The notes: a model not told the origin generated them from the letters alone. A DNA stretch of 64,000 nucleotides from JASEGV01 sp947085405 (GCA_947085405.1 CAMTWO010000010.1:1-64000), one strand, 5' to 3'. Positions 1 to 9,131 are shown, counted from the first letter of the stretch. Numbers and translations are program-made.

Positions 1-123
1 AATGGTAACGAAAGAATATTGAAACTATCACTAGCGATGAAACGAAGAAGTTGGTTTGAAGGACTCTGGGCAAGTACAAATCTCTTTAGTTGGCCTTTTG
101 TTGTTTCAACTGAGAATTCCTAA
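1..123 (+). other. possible 3' end of a gene cut by the window edge
   Basis: One reading frame is open from the first base to a TAA at 121-123 (about 40 codons, ending in a Trp- and Phe-rich tail). It could be the C-terminus of a protein that starts before the window, but I do not recognise it and 40 open codons is weak support. Bases 124-380 hold only short palindromes and AT-rich sequence. Confidence 0.2.
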
Positions 124-157
124 TGACAAATCCGGGTTTAAAAATATTTCAATAAAG

Positions 158-231
158 CATTCGACTCCGCTGGAGTCGGTATTTTTTTTTATTTCTTTCT
201 ACAAACATTCGACTCCTACTGGAGTCGGTAT
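158..231. repeat. two short GACTCC/GGAGTC palindromic repeats
   Basis: Two copies of a small perfect palindrome lie 48 bases apart: CGACTCC-GCT-GGAGTCG at 162-178 and CGACTCC-TACT-GGAGTCG at 210-227. Each is preceded by an A-rich CATT and followed by GGTATT. Variants with the same flanks recur at 47746-47762 and 47797-47812, where compensating changes keep the stem paired. The loops differ, the stems are kept and the spacing is irregular, so this is a dispersed hairpin family and not a CRISPR array. Confidence 0.7.
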
Positions 232-380
232 TATTTATTTTTCATATTATGCAGACATCATTAGAACCGAGTCCGTAGGTCGCATTAGGCGACATAAATG
301 TTTGTAGTATGTATATAGATAGTCAGGAAAAAGAAGCTGTCGTCCTCCGGCACAGCAAGGAAATTCAAAATCCCAAATCC

Positions 381-416
381 CCGCCCGAACGACTGAAGTC
401 GTTCAGTCGGGCGGGT
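381..416 (-). terminator. hairpin downstream of the M28 peptidase gene
   Basis: A long imperfect stem pairs CCGCCCGA (381-388) with TCGGGCGG near 406-413, and an inner ACGACT/AGTCGT stem sits inside it. It lies 8 bases past the stop of the minus-strand peptidase gene. No clear T-run follows on the minus strand, so it may be a processed-end hairpin or a repeat rather than a classical intrinsic terminator. Confidence 0.45.
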
Positions 417-423
417 AAAATCA

Positions 424-2778
424 TCAATGGCTGTACTTCCAACTCTGTTTTATTTCCGTCCTCTTTATAAAATTCGTCTTTTCCCTTTCAAATTCCATCG
501 GATATAATAAATCAGAGTAGGTAATTTTTATCTCTTCATAAATAGTATCATTTCCGACGATGTAAAACTTGAACGGAATCTTTAAAGGCACATCCGGAAA
601 TGAGTAAAATTTTATTCGTGCGTTTTCGCTTCCCTCAAGAGAGAAAAATTTTATGGGTGCCGATCCACCGCCAGCAATAAATTTATAATCTGTTTGTAAA
701 CTACGTATAAGATTTTTCCCACCATACAAATCCAATTCAACCTTATACGGACGCATTTTGGATATCAATGTTAAATTGTTATCGAAGAATGTAGTATCAC
801 CCGACTTTGTGTGTTTAGATTTTCGGAGAATTCTGTATTTAGTTGTATCGAGTGGAAATAAATTTGTCGTATCAAAATCTATCGAAGTATTTTTCCCTAA
901 CAAAAGGGTGTCTTTATTTGAATATTTTATTTTTATACTGTCTAAATATTCAAAACTTTTTAAGTTTATCGTGAACAGGCGCTCATCTAAATCAAACGTC
1001 TGTTGAACTTCTACAGTTTTATTCCATACCTCATTGTACGATGGTTGTGTGTACAAATAAATCGACACCATTCCAAACGTAATAATTGTGAAAACAAGAA
1101 CTTTCACAGTTCTGAATTTATCTATTACAATTTTAAGGAAAGGAGTTTCGCGATACACAGCTCCGAATGCGAGGAAGAAGGGGATAGTTAAGAGCGAATA
1201 GAAAATTATTATAACGACACTGAATATTATCTGAAGAAATATTAAATAAGGGTCGTCTCTGGGAATTTCAATTTCAAAATTCGTAACAGACAATCTTGCT
1301 ATAAATGGATACCACTCATTAAATATGAATCGGAACAGCGGCAAGGGTGAAAGTATAAAAAAGATTATCTTTAAAAATTGAATACGAAATGCCGAAGCTA
1401 AAGCAATCAGCAACAACGATGCTGCCGGATATATTGCTATTCGCGGGCTGACAAAACTTAAAGCAATTATAAAAATCAATAGAAGAACCGATGAACGCTT
1501 GTAAAATACATAAGGACACTTTGATAAACGTAATTTCTTTTCGATCTGTAAAGATATCCACAAACCAACACCGCCGAATAATAATGAATAGAAAAGATAT
1601 GGAATAATATTGGAAAACCAAGGATATCTTACCGATTTTATCCATCCGATAATGTCGATTGCAAACCAGGCAAAACCAACTGGGATAATTACAAACAAGA
1701 GCATTTTGATTCCCGACCATTTGCGAGGGGTAGGAAGTGGTTTGTCAGTGATGCTGTCGAGGATTGGAGACTGGGTAATAATAAGTCGCCGGTTGCGAAC
1801 GATCATAAAACTAATGATTCCCACCAAAACAGAAAACCCGATAAAAATATATAAAGCCCAAACCGGCAGAAAAATTGGAACCGTTCCAAAAAGATAAAAC
1901 CAATATCTTTCTGTTTGAACTTGAGGAACTCCGTTGTCGAATCGTTCAACAAGTTTTAAAACTAAGTCGCCCGAACGTTTTAATCCTCGTGCGTCGAAAT
2001 TATTGATGTTGTCCTGCGGTGTGTGAATGGGGGTATTAATATCAGTGGTGAATCCTATTGCAGGAATTCCTCTGTCAAGAAATGATTTGTGGTCAGAGTT
2101 AAGCGGCAAGTTCAAAGCTCGTGCATGAGTAGAATAAGTCAGATTATCGTAACCTAACTTTTTAAATTCTTCTACAGCAGCTTCAACTAACCATCGAGGT
2201 GCATTGTAACGGGTTGTGTGTGGGTCGATTTCAATCAAACCTAATCCGTTTGCCATATCAACGTTAAGCATTACAACGACACTGTCGATTTCGTGGAAGA
2301 AATCCACGAAATATTTTGAACCTTCAAGTCCTTGTTCTTCGCCGCCAAATAGTGCAAACACAATTGTTGATTGCAAATCTTGTTTTGCTAAAACTCTTGC
2401 AACTTCTAAAATCACAGCCGAGCCTGATCCGTTATCGTTAGCGCCCGGAGTTTCAGGTTCAGCGGAATCTATGTGCCCGCCAATTACTATGATTCTTTTT
2501 GTAGCTCCCTTTTTAATACCGACAGCGACTCCGCTATTAGTATTTACTTTGGCTGTGTATGTCATTGGCATGATGTAAGCGGTATCGCAACCGAATGATT
2601 TGAATTTTTCTGCTGCAAATTTTAGTGCTTTTTGTTCGGCGGGTGAGCCCATGGTGCGTGGACCGATTTCCACAGCCAAAACTTTTAAAAATTTTTCTGC
2701 ACTCTCCTGTGAAAATTCGGTTTGCGCATTTAAACTTACAGATGAAACTAACCAACATAAAAGAAGAAATATTTTCAT
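424..2778 (-). CDS. M28 family zinc aminopeptidase with multi-span membrane C-terminus
   Basis: Predicted secreted, membrane-anchored aminopeptidase of 784 residues. An N-terminal signal segment (about 1-18, ending LNAQ) is followed by an M28 catalytic domain. The two-zinc ligand pattern is visible: H102 and D104 in GGHID, D115 in GANDNGSG, E147/E148 in GGEEQG, D174 in NVDMA and H252 in IHTPQDN. From about residue 310 there are several strongly hydrophobic segments, then a soluble C-terminal part of roughly 180 residues with beta-rich character. The architecture resembles ERMP1/Fxna-like M28 proteins, but the physiological substrate is unknown. I chose the ATG at 2778 because it overlaps the stop of the upstream hydrolase gene (TAATG) and has GGGAGA about ten bases upstream; a longer frame to 2841 would lose the signal peptide position. 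The pair is probably co-transcribed and translationally coupled. Confidence 0.85.
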   Translation of the reverse strand: MKIFLLLCWLVSSVSLNAQTEFSQESAEKFLKVLAVEIGPRTMGSPAEQKALKFAAEKFKSFGCDTAYIMPMTYTAKVNTNSGVAVGIKKGATKRIIVIGGHIDSAEPETPGANDNGSGSAVILEVARVLAKQDLQSTIVFALFGGEEQGLEGSKYFVDFFHEIDSVVVMLNVDMANGLGLIEIDPHTTRYNAPRWLVEAAVEEFKKLGYDNLTYSTHARALNLPLNSDHKSFLDRGIPAIGFTTDINTPIHTPQDNINNFDARGLKRSGDLVLKLVERFDNGVPQVQTERYWFYLFGTVPIFLPVWALYIFIGFSVLVGIISFMIVRNRRLIITQSPILDSITDKPLPTPRKWSGIKMLLFVIIPVGFAWFAIDIIGWIKSVRYPWFSNIIPYLFYSLLFGGVGLWISLQIEKKLRLSKCPYVFYKRSSVLLLIFIIALSFVSPRIAIYPAASLLLIALASAFRIQFLKIIFFILSPLPLFRFIFNEWYPFIARLSVTNFEIEIPRDDPYLIFLQIIFSVVIIIFYSLLTIPFFLAFGAVYRETPFLKIVIDKFRTVKVLVFTIITFGMVSIYLYTQPSYNEVWNKTVEVQQTFDLDERLFTINLKSFEYLDSIKIKYSNKDTLLLGKNTSIDFDTTNLFPLDTTKYRILRKSKHTKSGDTTFFDNNLTLISKMRPYKVELDLYGGKNLIRSLQTDYKFIAGGGSAPIKFFSLEGSENARIKFYSFPDVPLKIPFKFYIVGNDTIYEEIKITYSDLLYPMEFEREKTNFIKRTEIKQSWKYSH

Positions 2779-3722
2779 TATAAATTTCTCCCAAAAAATT
2801 CTAACAACTTGTTGTGATATTTTTCTCCGCCGAGTTCCCACGTATCGTTGTGGCTGGAGTCATCAAGAGGAAATAATTCTTTCGGTTCGTCGGTGTTTTC
2901 GTATAATTGTATTGAATACTTGTAATTGATGTGCTTATCTAATTTTGCATAGGCGAATAAAATCGGGATATGAACATCGGCGATTGATTGAAGGGGTGAA
3001 ACTTCGCGAGCTTTGAAATTTGCCATAAATTCGGACCGCTTTATTACAAAGTTACGCAAGTAATGAAATGGTATTTTTACAATTCGTTTTTGGTAGTCGT
3101 CGAAAATTTTTCGGAGTGTAGAGAATGAGTTTTCGGCGACAACAGCTTTTATTCTTTTATCGATAGCTGCCGTTTGAATTGCAACTGCCGCCCCCATGGA
3201 AGAACCGAATAATCCGATCTTGCCGGTATTCAAATCTTTTCTCGATTCAAGATAATCTATTACCTTGATCAAATCGTGCTTTTCGTAAAACCCGTAAGTG
3301 CAGTAATCGCCACCACTTTCGCCGTGTCGCCGTGAATCATAAAGAAATACATTGAATCCGTTATCTCTAAAAAACTTTGCAAAGGGAAGACCCGCAATCT
3401 TGCAATCGCCGACACCGTGCAGGTAAATTATTGTGCCTTGGGATGGCTCCGACGATTTAATCAGCCAACTGTTCAATTTAATACCATCATTTGTAATTAC
3501 ATTTATTTCTTCGTAATTCAAATGGAGTTCTTCGGGAGAAATTGGATGCTTTAATTTTTTATAAAAGTCGCCTCTTCGCCGTGCGGGTTGAAGTAAAATA
3601 GTCGGACCGATTAGCAACAAAGTAATTGTTACGGTCAATAAGAAAGCGAATAAAATTATTAGTAAACCAACAAATAGAGTCATTATAAATATTTTGATAA
3701 TATTATCGAGTTTAATATACAC
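2778..3722 (-). CDS. membrane-anchored alpha/beta hydrolase (serine aminopeptidase S33-like)
   Basis: A 314-residue alpha/beta hydrolase. Residues about 10-40 form one or two hydrophobic segments that should anchor it in the inner membrane. The soluble domain has the oxyanion-side motif YLHGVGD (around 100-106), the nucleophile elbow GSSMG with Ser175, and a late SSHNDTW segment that supplies the catalytic His; the Asp is probably in YAKLDKH. This is the BAAT/DUF1749-like esterase/peptidase look, and substrate cannot be predicted. A second ATG at residue 14 is possible. It is the first gene of a two-gene minus-strand unit with the M28 peptidase and is divergent from the glycosyltransferase at 3787; the 64 bases between them must hold both promoters. 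Confidence 0.8.
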   Translation of the reverse strand: MYIKLDNIIKIFIMTLFVGLLIILFAFLLTVTITLLLIGPTILLQPARRRGDFYKKLKHPISPEELHLNYEEINVITNDGIKLNSWLIKSSEPSQGTIIYLHGVGDCKIAGLPFAKFFRDNGFNVFLYDSRRHGESGGDYCTYGFYEKHDLIKVIDYLESRKDLNTGKIGLFGSSMGAAVAIQTAAIDKRIKAVVAENSFSTLRKIFDDYQKRIVKIPFHYLRNFVIKRSEFMANFKAREVSPLQSIADVHIPILFAYAKLDKHINYKYSIQLYENTDEPKELFPLDDSSHNDTWELGGEKYHNKLLEFFGRNL

Positions 3723-3786
3723 ACGGTTTTTGATAAACTCAAGAGCTTTGAAACTCGTGCGAAACTTTGTATATTTTTTGTGAAAT

Positions 3787-4890
3787 ATGAAGAGTAAATT
3801 AAAAATAGCGCTCGTTCACGATTGGCTCACAGGAATGCGAGGCGGTGAAAAAGTTTTGGAAGTTTTGTGCGAGCTGTTCCCGGATGCAACTCTTTTTACT
3901 CTGCTGCATAACAAAGGGAGTGTTTCGCCGGCAATCGAGAGTATGAAAATCCGAACCTCCATCATTCAGCATTTACCAAAAAGTGTGAGCCGCTATCAGT
4001 ATTATCTTCCGCTTATGCCCTTTGCGATAGAAAGATTCGACATGAGTGAATATGATGTTATTATTTCGAGCAGTCATGCTGTTGCAAAAGGAGTGAAGGT
4101 AAGGAGGGATGCGCTTCACATTTGTTACTGCCACACTCCGATGCGTTATATATGGGATCAATACGATAATTATTTTGGTAAAACACAATCGGGTTTAGCA
4201 ACGCGAACGGCGATGAGTTTGTTTAGAAGATATTTACAAAAATGGGATGTGAAATCGAGCAGTCGTGTGAATTACTTCATCGCGAATTCAAAGAATGTGC
4301 AGGAACGCATTTTACGGATATACAATCGCGAATCGGATGTAATATATCCGCCGGTTGATACTTCGCGGTTCAAAATTTCGCAAAACGAAGGGGAATATTT
4401 TTTGATTGTATCGGCACTCGTTCCTTATAAGAGAATCGATATCGCAGTTGCAGCGTTCAACGAAATTGGCGAGAGGTTGGTAGTCGTTGGGGTAGGCAGT
4501 GAGTTGGAGAAACTGAAAAAAATAGCCAAACCAAATATCGAATTTCTTGGATGGGCGAGCGACGATCAGATTGCAGAGTATTATGCCGGATGCAGAGCGT
4601 TAATATTTCCGGGCGAAGAAGATTTTGGAATCGTTCCACTTGAAGCGATGGCTTCGGGCAAACCCGTTATTGCTTTTGCAAAAGGGGGGACGCTTGAGAC
4701 GGTGGTTGAAAATCGGACGGGAATGTTTTTCAGCGACCAAAGTAAGGAAAGTTTAGTTAACACCGTGAAAGGATTTGATCTGAAGAAGTTCGACCCGAAC
4801 GAGATTCAGCTACATGCACTTGAGTTTGACAGGACAATATTCAAAGAAAAATTAAAAGCATACATAGAATCGCTGGCCGATAAGTTGTAG
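3787..4890 (+). CDS. glycosyltransferase family 4
   Basis: A 367-residue GT-B glycosyltransferase of group 1. The N-terminus HDWLTGMRGGEK matches the acceptor-side loop of family 4 enzymes that build cell-surface polysaccharide or LPS sugars. The C-terminal half has the donor-site segment LVPYKRIDIAVAAF and the EX7E motif (E278 to E286 in EEDFGIVPLEAMASGKP), where the nucleotide sugar binds. It has no membrane segments, so it is expected in the cytoplasm or loosely at the membrane. Mannosyl or similar hexosyl transfer is likely from resemblance to WbaZ-type enzymes, but the sugar is not readable from sequence. No polysaccharide cluster surrounds it, which is slightly unusual for this family. 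The stop codon lies inside a terminator-like hairpin. Confidence 0.87.
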   Translation: MKSKLKIALVHDWLTGMRGGEKVLEVLCELFPDATLFTLLHNKGSVSPAIESMKIRTSIIQHLPKSVSRYQYYLPLMPFAIERFDMSEYDVIISSSHAVAKGVKVRRDALHICYCHTPMRYIWDQYDNYFGKTQSGLATRTAMSLFRRYLQKWDVKSSSRVNYFIANSKNVQERILRIYNRESDVIYPPVDTSRFKISQNEGEYFLIVSALVPYKRIDIAVAAFNEIGERLVVVGVGSELEKLKKIAKPNIEFLGWASDDQIAEYYAGCRALIFPGEEDFGIVPLEAMASGKPVIAFAKGGTLETVVENRTGMFFSDQSKESLVNTVKGFDLKKFDPNEIQLHALEFDRTIFKEKLKAYIESLADKL

Positions 4891-4919
4891 GTTAACGAGT
4901 CTCGTCGACCTACAGTTTT
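4886..4919 (+). terminator. intrinsic terminator overlapping the glycosyltransferase stop codon
   Basis: TGTAGGT (4886-4892) pairs with ACCTACA (4908-4914), with an inner ACGAG/CTCGT stem, and GTTTTG follows. The TAG stop of the upstream gene (4888-4890) is part of the 5' arm. The arm sequence resembles the GTAGGTC repeats at 19.3 and 54.4 kb, so a dispersed repeat may have been used as a terminator. Confidence 0.55.
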
Positions 4920-4969
4920 GATGTGAATGGAAAAGTTTTTATATTCATTTAGAACAAATTGAGGTTTAT

Positions 4970-6472
4970 ATGTTTAGTAGATATTTAAACTTTGTTGTTT
5001 TTCTATTAAGTATTTTGTCGTCACCACTTTTGGCACAGTGGTCGGATGTTATCAAAATTACATCGGGAGATTTTAACGATGAGATGCCAGCGTTCGCATC
5101 TTACTTACCAATCTACGGACCATCAACTTATGTTGATTATTTAGTATTTACAAGAAATGATAGTGTTGGCAGTAATATTTGTTTGAAAAAGACAATTGAG
5201 TATGGAAGGAAGTGGGATGAAAAAGTAACTTACATAACTTCCGATAGCTTCGTTAACAAATCACCTTCGATCGCTCGTCGTTTGGGATATCCAAATTATG
5301 AAATAAATATGATAGTTTGGCAATCAAACCGTAACGGGAAAAACGATATATTTTACAGTTTAGGTGATGGAGTAATTTGGTCAACACCAAGTCCGATTAC
5401 AACGGATTCTGCTGATGATATTAATCCATGTGTAGGGGTATTTGGTACGACATTCATGGTTGTTTGGGAATCCGATGGATGCATAAAATCAAGTCTTTTT
5501 TCAGAAAACCGTTGGAGTGATGCAATGAATGTTTCTGATTCGATTCTTAATTTGAGTCCAAAAATTGCTTCGAACTCTTGGGGACAATCGATTGTGTTTT
5601 GGGATAAAGGGTTGGGAGATAGTGTTCAAATTCTTTATTCAATTTTCACAAATAACGCTTGGAGTGTTCCGAAGTTATTCAAAACTATTAGTGATAAAAG
5701 TAATTTTTCGATATCAAAGATATTTGATTATTTTGGTACAATACAAGTTACGTGGAACCAAAGGGTTGGAAACGATATAGAAGTTTACGGAAAGATTTCA
5801 GATTTTAATTTTGATACACTCAGGTGGAGCGTTGAAACAAATCTAAGTCAAGCACCATTAACACATAATAAAAACGCCTCAAGCATCTATATGCCTGTAA
5901 TTTGGAAGGAAGCAAAGCAATACTTTTATTTCGATGTTCTTGCATTTGAGGACTCATCCGACTCTTATAATCACATACGTGCAAAAAGTATATTCACGTA
6001 TGAGGATGAAATTTTTAATACTAATGGACTCGACAAAAATCCAGTTGTTTCGTGCGGGGTTCAGGATACACAATACTGGCCTTATCCTTATAACGTCTGG
6101 GTTGTATGGCAAACAAATGAAAGCGGAAAATGGCAGTTGGTCGGCTCTTATTTTACAATAACTGCGTGGGGAGTTAAGGATGAAAATTCTCCGCAGAATT
6201 TTAAACTTGACCAAAACTACCCGAATCCCTTCAATTATGGCACTAATATACCGTATTCGATAGAAAAACCGGTAAATGTAAATCTCGAAATATTTAACAT
6301 ATTAGGTATCCGCGTAAAAACTTTTTTAGAATCGCACGTTGCTGCCGGTGATTATCAATTTTATTGGGATGGTAAAAACGAAAGCGGCGTCCCGTTACCA
6401 TCCGGGGTTTATTATTACCGTATGAGTTCGGGTATCCATTTTCAAAATAGAAGTTTAATTTTGTTAAAATAA
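4970..6472 (+). CDS. secreted protein with C-terminal T9SS type A sorting domain
   Basis: A 500-residue secreted protein. A signal peptide covers about residues 1-22 (hydrophobic core FVVFLLSIL, cleavage near LLAQ). The middle has recurring short blocks with Trp and Ser/Asn (for example VWQSN, VWESDG, VTWNQR, VWQTNESG), suggesting a beta-propeller or sialidase-like fold. The last ~90 residues begin with LDQNYPNPFN and continue with the FlgD-like Ig strand pattern GVPLPSGVYYYRM, the type A sorting signal for type IX secretion in Bacteroidota and Ignavibacteria. The protein is therefore expected to reach the cell surface or medium. TTGAGG sits about ten bases before the ATG. The gene is monocistronic. 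Function of the propeller part is unknown. Confidence 0.8.
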   Translation: MFSRYLNFVVFLLSILSSPLLAQWSDVIKITSGDFNDEMPAFASYLPIYGPSTYVDYLVFTRNDSVGSNICLKKTIEYGRKWDEKVTYITSDSFVNKSPSIARRLGYPNYEINMIVWQSNRNGKNDIFYSLGDGVIWSTPSPITTDSADDINPCVGVFGTTFMVVWESDGCIKSSLFSENRWSDAMNVSDSILNLSPKIASNSWGQSIVFWDKGLGDSVQILYSIFTNNAWSVPKLFKTISDKSNFSISKIFDYFGTIQVTWNQRVGNDIEVYGKISDFNFDTLRWSVETNLSQAPLTHNKNASSIYMPVIWKEAKQYFYFDVLAFEDSSDSYNHIRAKSIFTYEDEIFNTNGLDKNPVVSCGVQDTQYWPYPYNVWVVWQTNESGKWQLVGSYFTITAWGVKDENSPQNFKLDQNYPNPFNYGTNIPYSIEKPVNVNLEIFNILGIRVKTFLESHVAAGDYQFYWDGKNESGVPLPSGVYYYRMSSGIHFQNRSLILLK

Positions 6473-6582
6473 TTTCGTTTGGAATTATAGTATTCCTTTT
6501 ATATATTCCAAGTGCAGACATTTATTTCTAGAAGTAAAATAAATTTAATTAACTAATGTTAAACAAATTTTGAGGAGAAGTT

Positions 6583-7056
6583 ATGTCGGTTTCTGAAAAA
6601 CTGCTGTCGTTGTTAAAACAGCAAAATGTTCGTTACGAGGTTTTACCTCATCCAAAAGCTTACACGGCTCAAGAGGTTGCACATTCTTTACACACCACAG
6701 GCAAAGTTTGTGCAAAAGCAGTAATCACAGTAGTTGATGGGAAGTATAAAATGGTGGTAGTTCCGGCACCGCACAAAGTCAATTTATCAAAATTAAAAGA
6801 TGTTCTAAAAGCTGCCGAAGTTCATCTTGCAAGAGAAGACGATTTACGCACCCTTTTTCCTGACTCAGAATTGGGCGCAGAGCCGGCACTCGGTAATTTG
6901 TACAATATGCCTGTAGTCGTCGCCTGGCAGCTTGCCGAAAAGGAAGATATAATTTTTAATGCCGGCTCGCACACTGAGTGTGTAAAAATGACGTACCAAG
7001 ATTATGAGAAATTTACTAATCCGATTGTAGGAGATATATCGGAAATTCCAATTTAG
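6583..7056 (+). CDS. YbaK/EbsC-family aminoacyl-tRNA deacylase
   Basis: A 157-residue single-domain protein of the YbaK/ProX editing family, which hydrolyses wrongly charged aminoacyl-tRNA (Cys-tRNAPro or Ala-tRNAPro in studied members). The family pattern is visible: HPKAYTAQEVAHSLH at the start, then KAVITVVDGKYKMVVVPA with the conserved Lys, and GALGNLY-like ELGAEPALGNLYNMPVVV in the second half. The strong Shine-Dalgarno GAGGAGAAG just before the ATG fixes the start. It is a free-standing gene followed by a convergent sucC. Which misacylated tRNA it edits cannot be told from sequence; some members instead act only as weak deacylases. Confidence 0.82.
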   Translation: MSVSEKLLSLLKQQNVRYEVLPHPKAYTAQEVAHSLHTTGKVCAKAVITVVDGKYKMVVVPAPHKVNLSKLKDVLKAAEVHLAREDDLRTLFPDSELGAEPALGNLYNMPVVVAWQLAEKEDIIFNAGSHTECVKMTYQDYEKFTNPIVGDISEIPI

Positions 7057-7097
7057 AACGTTCCACGTTCTTTAGTTGCAATAAATTTTTAGATTGA

Positions 7098-7130
7098 AAC
7101 GGCTCATTCGCAATGTGCGAGTGAGCCGTT
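7098..7130 (-). terminator. terminator hairpin encoded inside the 3' end of sucC
   Basis: AACGGCTCA (7098-7106) pairs with TGAGCCGTT (7122-7130), with a second inner TCGCA/TGCGA stem. The sucC stop (7104-7106 on the minus strand) and its last eight codons are part of the hairpin. The structure can serve both sucC and the convergent ybaK-like gene. Confidence 0.6.
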
Positions 7131-8291
7131 CTGTTTAATCGCTTTCGTAACTTTCTCGGCAGCTTCACGCAAGCTTTGTGCGACTGAGAAATTCAAACCT
7201 GAATTTTGCAATATCACAGCGGCTTCTTCGGCATTCGTGCCGGCAAGCCGGACTACAATCGGAACTGTAACATTAACTTTCTTTGCCGCTTCCACAACAC
7301 CAGTGGCTACACGGTCGCAGCGGACAATTCCACCGAAAATATTAATTAAAACTGCTTTTACATTTTTATCGGCTAAAATAATTTTAAAACCGTTCTCGAC
7401 GGTTTCGGCATTAGCTCCGCCTCCAACATCCAGGAAGTTTGCAGGTTCACCTCCGGCGAGTTTAATAATATCCATCGTCGCCATTGCGAGTCCGGCACCG
7501 TTCACCATACATCCAACGTTTCCATCAAGCTTGATGTAGTTAAGATTGTATTTTGAAGCTTCGATTTCGAGCGGCTCTTCTTCATCGAGGTCTCGCATTT
7601 CGAGAAGTTCGGGATGCTTGAAAATTGCATTATCATCAAAGTTCATCTTAGCATCTAATGCCAAAACTTTTCCGTCGGTAGTAATAACGAGGGGGTTAAT
7701 TTCGGCAAGCGAGGCGTCGGTTTCTTCATAAGCTTTATAAAGGGCGAGCAAAAATTTCACACCGTTTTTAAACGCATCGCCTTCTAACTTAAGTGCGAAT
7801 GCTAATTTGCGGGCTTGAAATTCGCCGAAGCCAATTGTCGGGTCAACCCACTCTTTAAAAATAAGTTCGGGAGTTTCTTCAGCAACTTTCTCGATTTCAA
7901 CGCCCCCTTCTGTCGAAGCCATTACAACGTTTTGTGAGCGAGCGCGGTCGAGCGTTACACCAACGTACAATTCCCGCGCGATACTTATTCCTTGCTCAAT
8001 CAATAGCCGTTTAACTATTCTGCCTTCGGGACCTGTTTGATGAGTAATGAGCTGCATACCTAATATTTGAGAAGCGAGTGTGCGGACTTCGTCAATGCTT
8101 TTTGCAATTTTTACGCCGCCGCCTTTGCCTCTTCCACCTGCGTGGATTTGCGCTTTTACAACCCATACGGAGCCTCCAATGGTTTCTGCAACTTTCACAG
8201 CTTCATCTACACTGAATGCTACAGCACCCTTTGGAGTCGGAACATTAAATTTTCTTAAAATATCTTTACCCTGATATTCATGAATTTTCAT
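7104..8291 (-). CDS. sucC: succinate-CoA ligase (ADP-forming) beta subunit
   Basis: Beta subunit of succinyl-CoA synthetase, the TCA-cycle enzyme that makes ATP or GTP from succinyl-CoA; 395 residues, normal for the family. The start MKIHEYQGKDILRKF, the ATP-grasp lysines and glycine loop KAQIHAGGRGKGGGVK, the magnesium-binding AEINPL, and the C-terminal LDVGGGAN and FGGIVRCDRVA segments are all present. AAAGGAT lies a few bases upstream of the ATG. The alpha subunit gene sucD is not next to it, so the two subunits are encoded apart here. The last residues (NGSLAHCE) are specified by a terminator stem and may not be conserved. Confidence 0.95.
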   Translation of the reverse strand: MKIHEYQGKDILRKFNVPTPKGAVAFSVDEAVKVAETIGGSVWVVKAQIHAGGRGKGGGVKIAKSIDEVRTLASQILGMQLITHQTGPEGRIVKRLLIEQGISIARELYVGVTLDRARSQNVVMASTEGGVEIEKVAEETPELIFKEWVDPTIGFGEFQARKLAFALKLEGDAFKNGVKFLLALYKAYEETDASLAEINPLVITTDGKVLALDAKMNFDDNAIFKHPELLEMRDLDEEEPLEIEASKYNLNYIKLDGNVGCMVNGAGLAMATMDIIKLAGGEPANFLDVGGGANAETVENGFKIILADKNVKAVLINIFGGIVRCDRVATGVVEAAKKVNVTVPIVVRLAGTNAEEAAVILQNSGLNFSVAQSLREAAEKVTKAIKQNGSLAHCE

Positions 8292-8438
8292 TTTTTATCC
8301 TTTACGATTAATTTAAACGGTTGAAATATAAAAGATATGCTACTGATTTGCAAAAGTTAAAAATTTGGAAAATTTCTCAAAAAATCGTATCATAGCACGT
8401 TATAAATACATAAACTTAAATTATTGAAAGGATTTCAA

Positions 8439-9131
8439 ATGAAATATCTATTAACCGTCCTGATTGCATTCGGACTTTTAGCATGCCAAAGCAATACTCA
8501 GGATAATGTTAAGATGAAAAGTCAGACCGACAGTGTGAGTTACGCAATCGGATTAGACATAGGAAAAAACCTGAAAAGTCAGAAAATCGAAGTTGCAGCC
8601 GAAGTACTTGCACAAGGTATAAAGGATATAATAGACAGCAACAAAACACTCCTCACCGAAACTGAAGCACAAGAAGTACTGATGGCGTTTCAAAAACGAC
8701 TAATGGCAAAACACGAGGAGATGATGAAAGGTCAAGGCGATAAAAATAAAATTGCAGGCGAGGAATTCCTTGCGGCTAATAAAACTAAAGAAGGTGTGGT
8801 AACATTACCTAACGGTTTACAATACAAAGTTATTACTATGGGAACAGGCAAAAAACCAAAAGCAACAGATAATGTAACCGTTCATTATCGCGGAACTCTG
8901 ATTGACGGGACCGAATTCGACAGTTCGATTGGACGTGGCGAGCCAACATCGTTTCAACTCGATCAGGTTATTAAAGGTTGGACAGAAGGTGTTCAATTAA
9001 TGCCTGTTGGTTCAAAGTTCGAATTTTATATCCCTTCGGATCTTGGTTACGGCGACCGTAGTGCGGGGCAACTTATTCAACCGAATTCGACATTGATTTT
9101 TGAAGTGGAACTTATTTCTATAAATAAATAA
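8439..9131 (+). CDS. FKBP-type peptidyl-prolyl isomerase lipoprotein
   Basis: Periplasmic prolyl isomerase of the Mip/FkpA type, 230 residues. The first 17 residues form a lipoprotein signal with lipobox LLAC; Cys should be lipidated. Residues about 25-115 are the helical dimerisation domain (SYAIGLDIGKNLKSQ start is typical). The FKBP domain follows from about 120, with KVITMGTGKKP, VTVHYRGTLIDGTEFDSS, the loop VIKGWTEGVQLMPVG, the YGDRSAG segment and the end LIFEVELI. The ATG at 8439 is chosen because GAAAGG lies eight bases upstream and it gives a clean lipoprotein signal; an ATG five codons earlier would not. Expected role: folding of envelope proteins. Confidence 0.9.
   Translation: MKYLLTVLIAFGLLACQSNTQDNVKMKSQTDSVSYAIGLDIGKNLKSQKIEVAAEVLAQGIKDIIDSNKTLLTETEAQEVLMAFQKRLMAKHEEMMKGQGDKNKIAGEEFLAANKTKEGVVTLPNGLQYKVITMGTGKKPKATDNVTVHYRGTLIDGTEFDSSIGRGEPTSFQLDQVIKGWTEGVQLMPVGSKFEFYIPSDLGYGDRSAGQLIQPNSTLIFEVELISINK

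Noticed and set aside
158..231. Possible CRISPR array
   Set aside because: Only two copies, each palindromic with different loops, and no cas genes or regular spacers.
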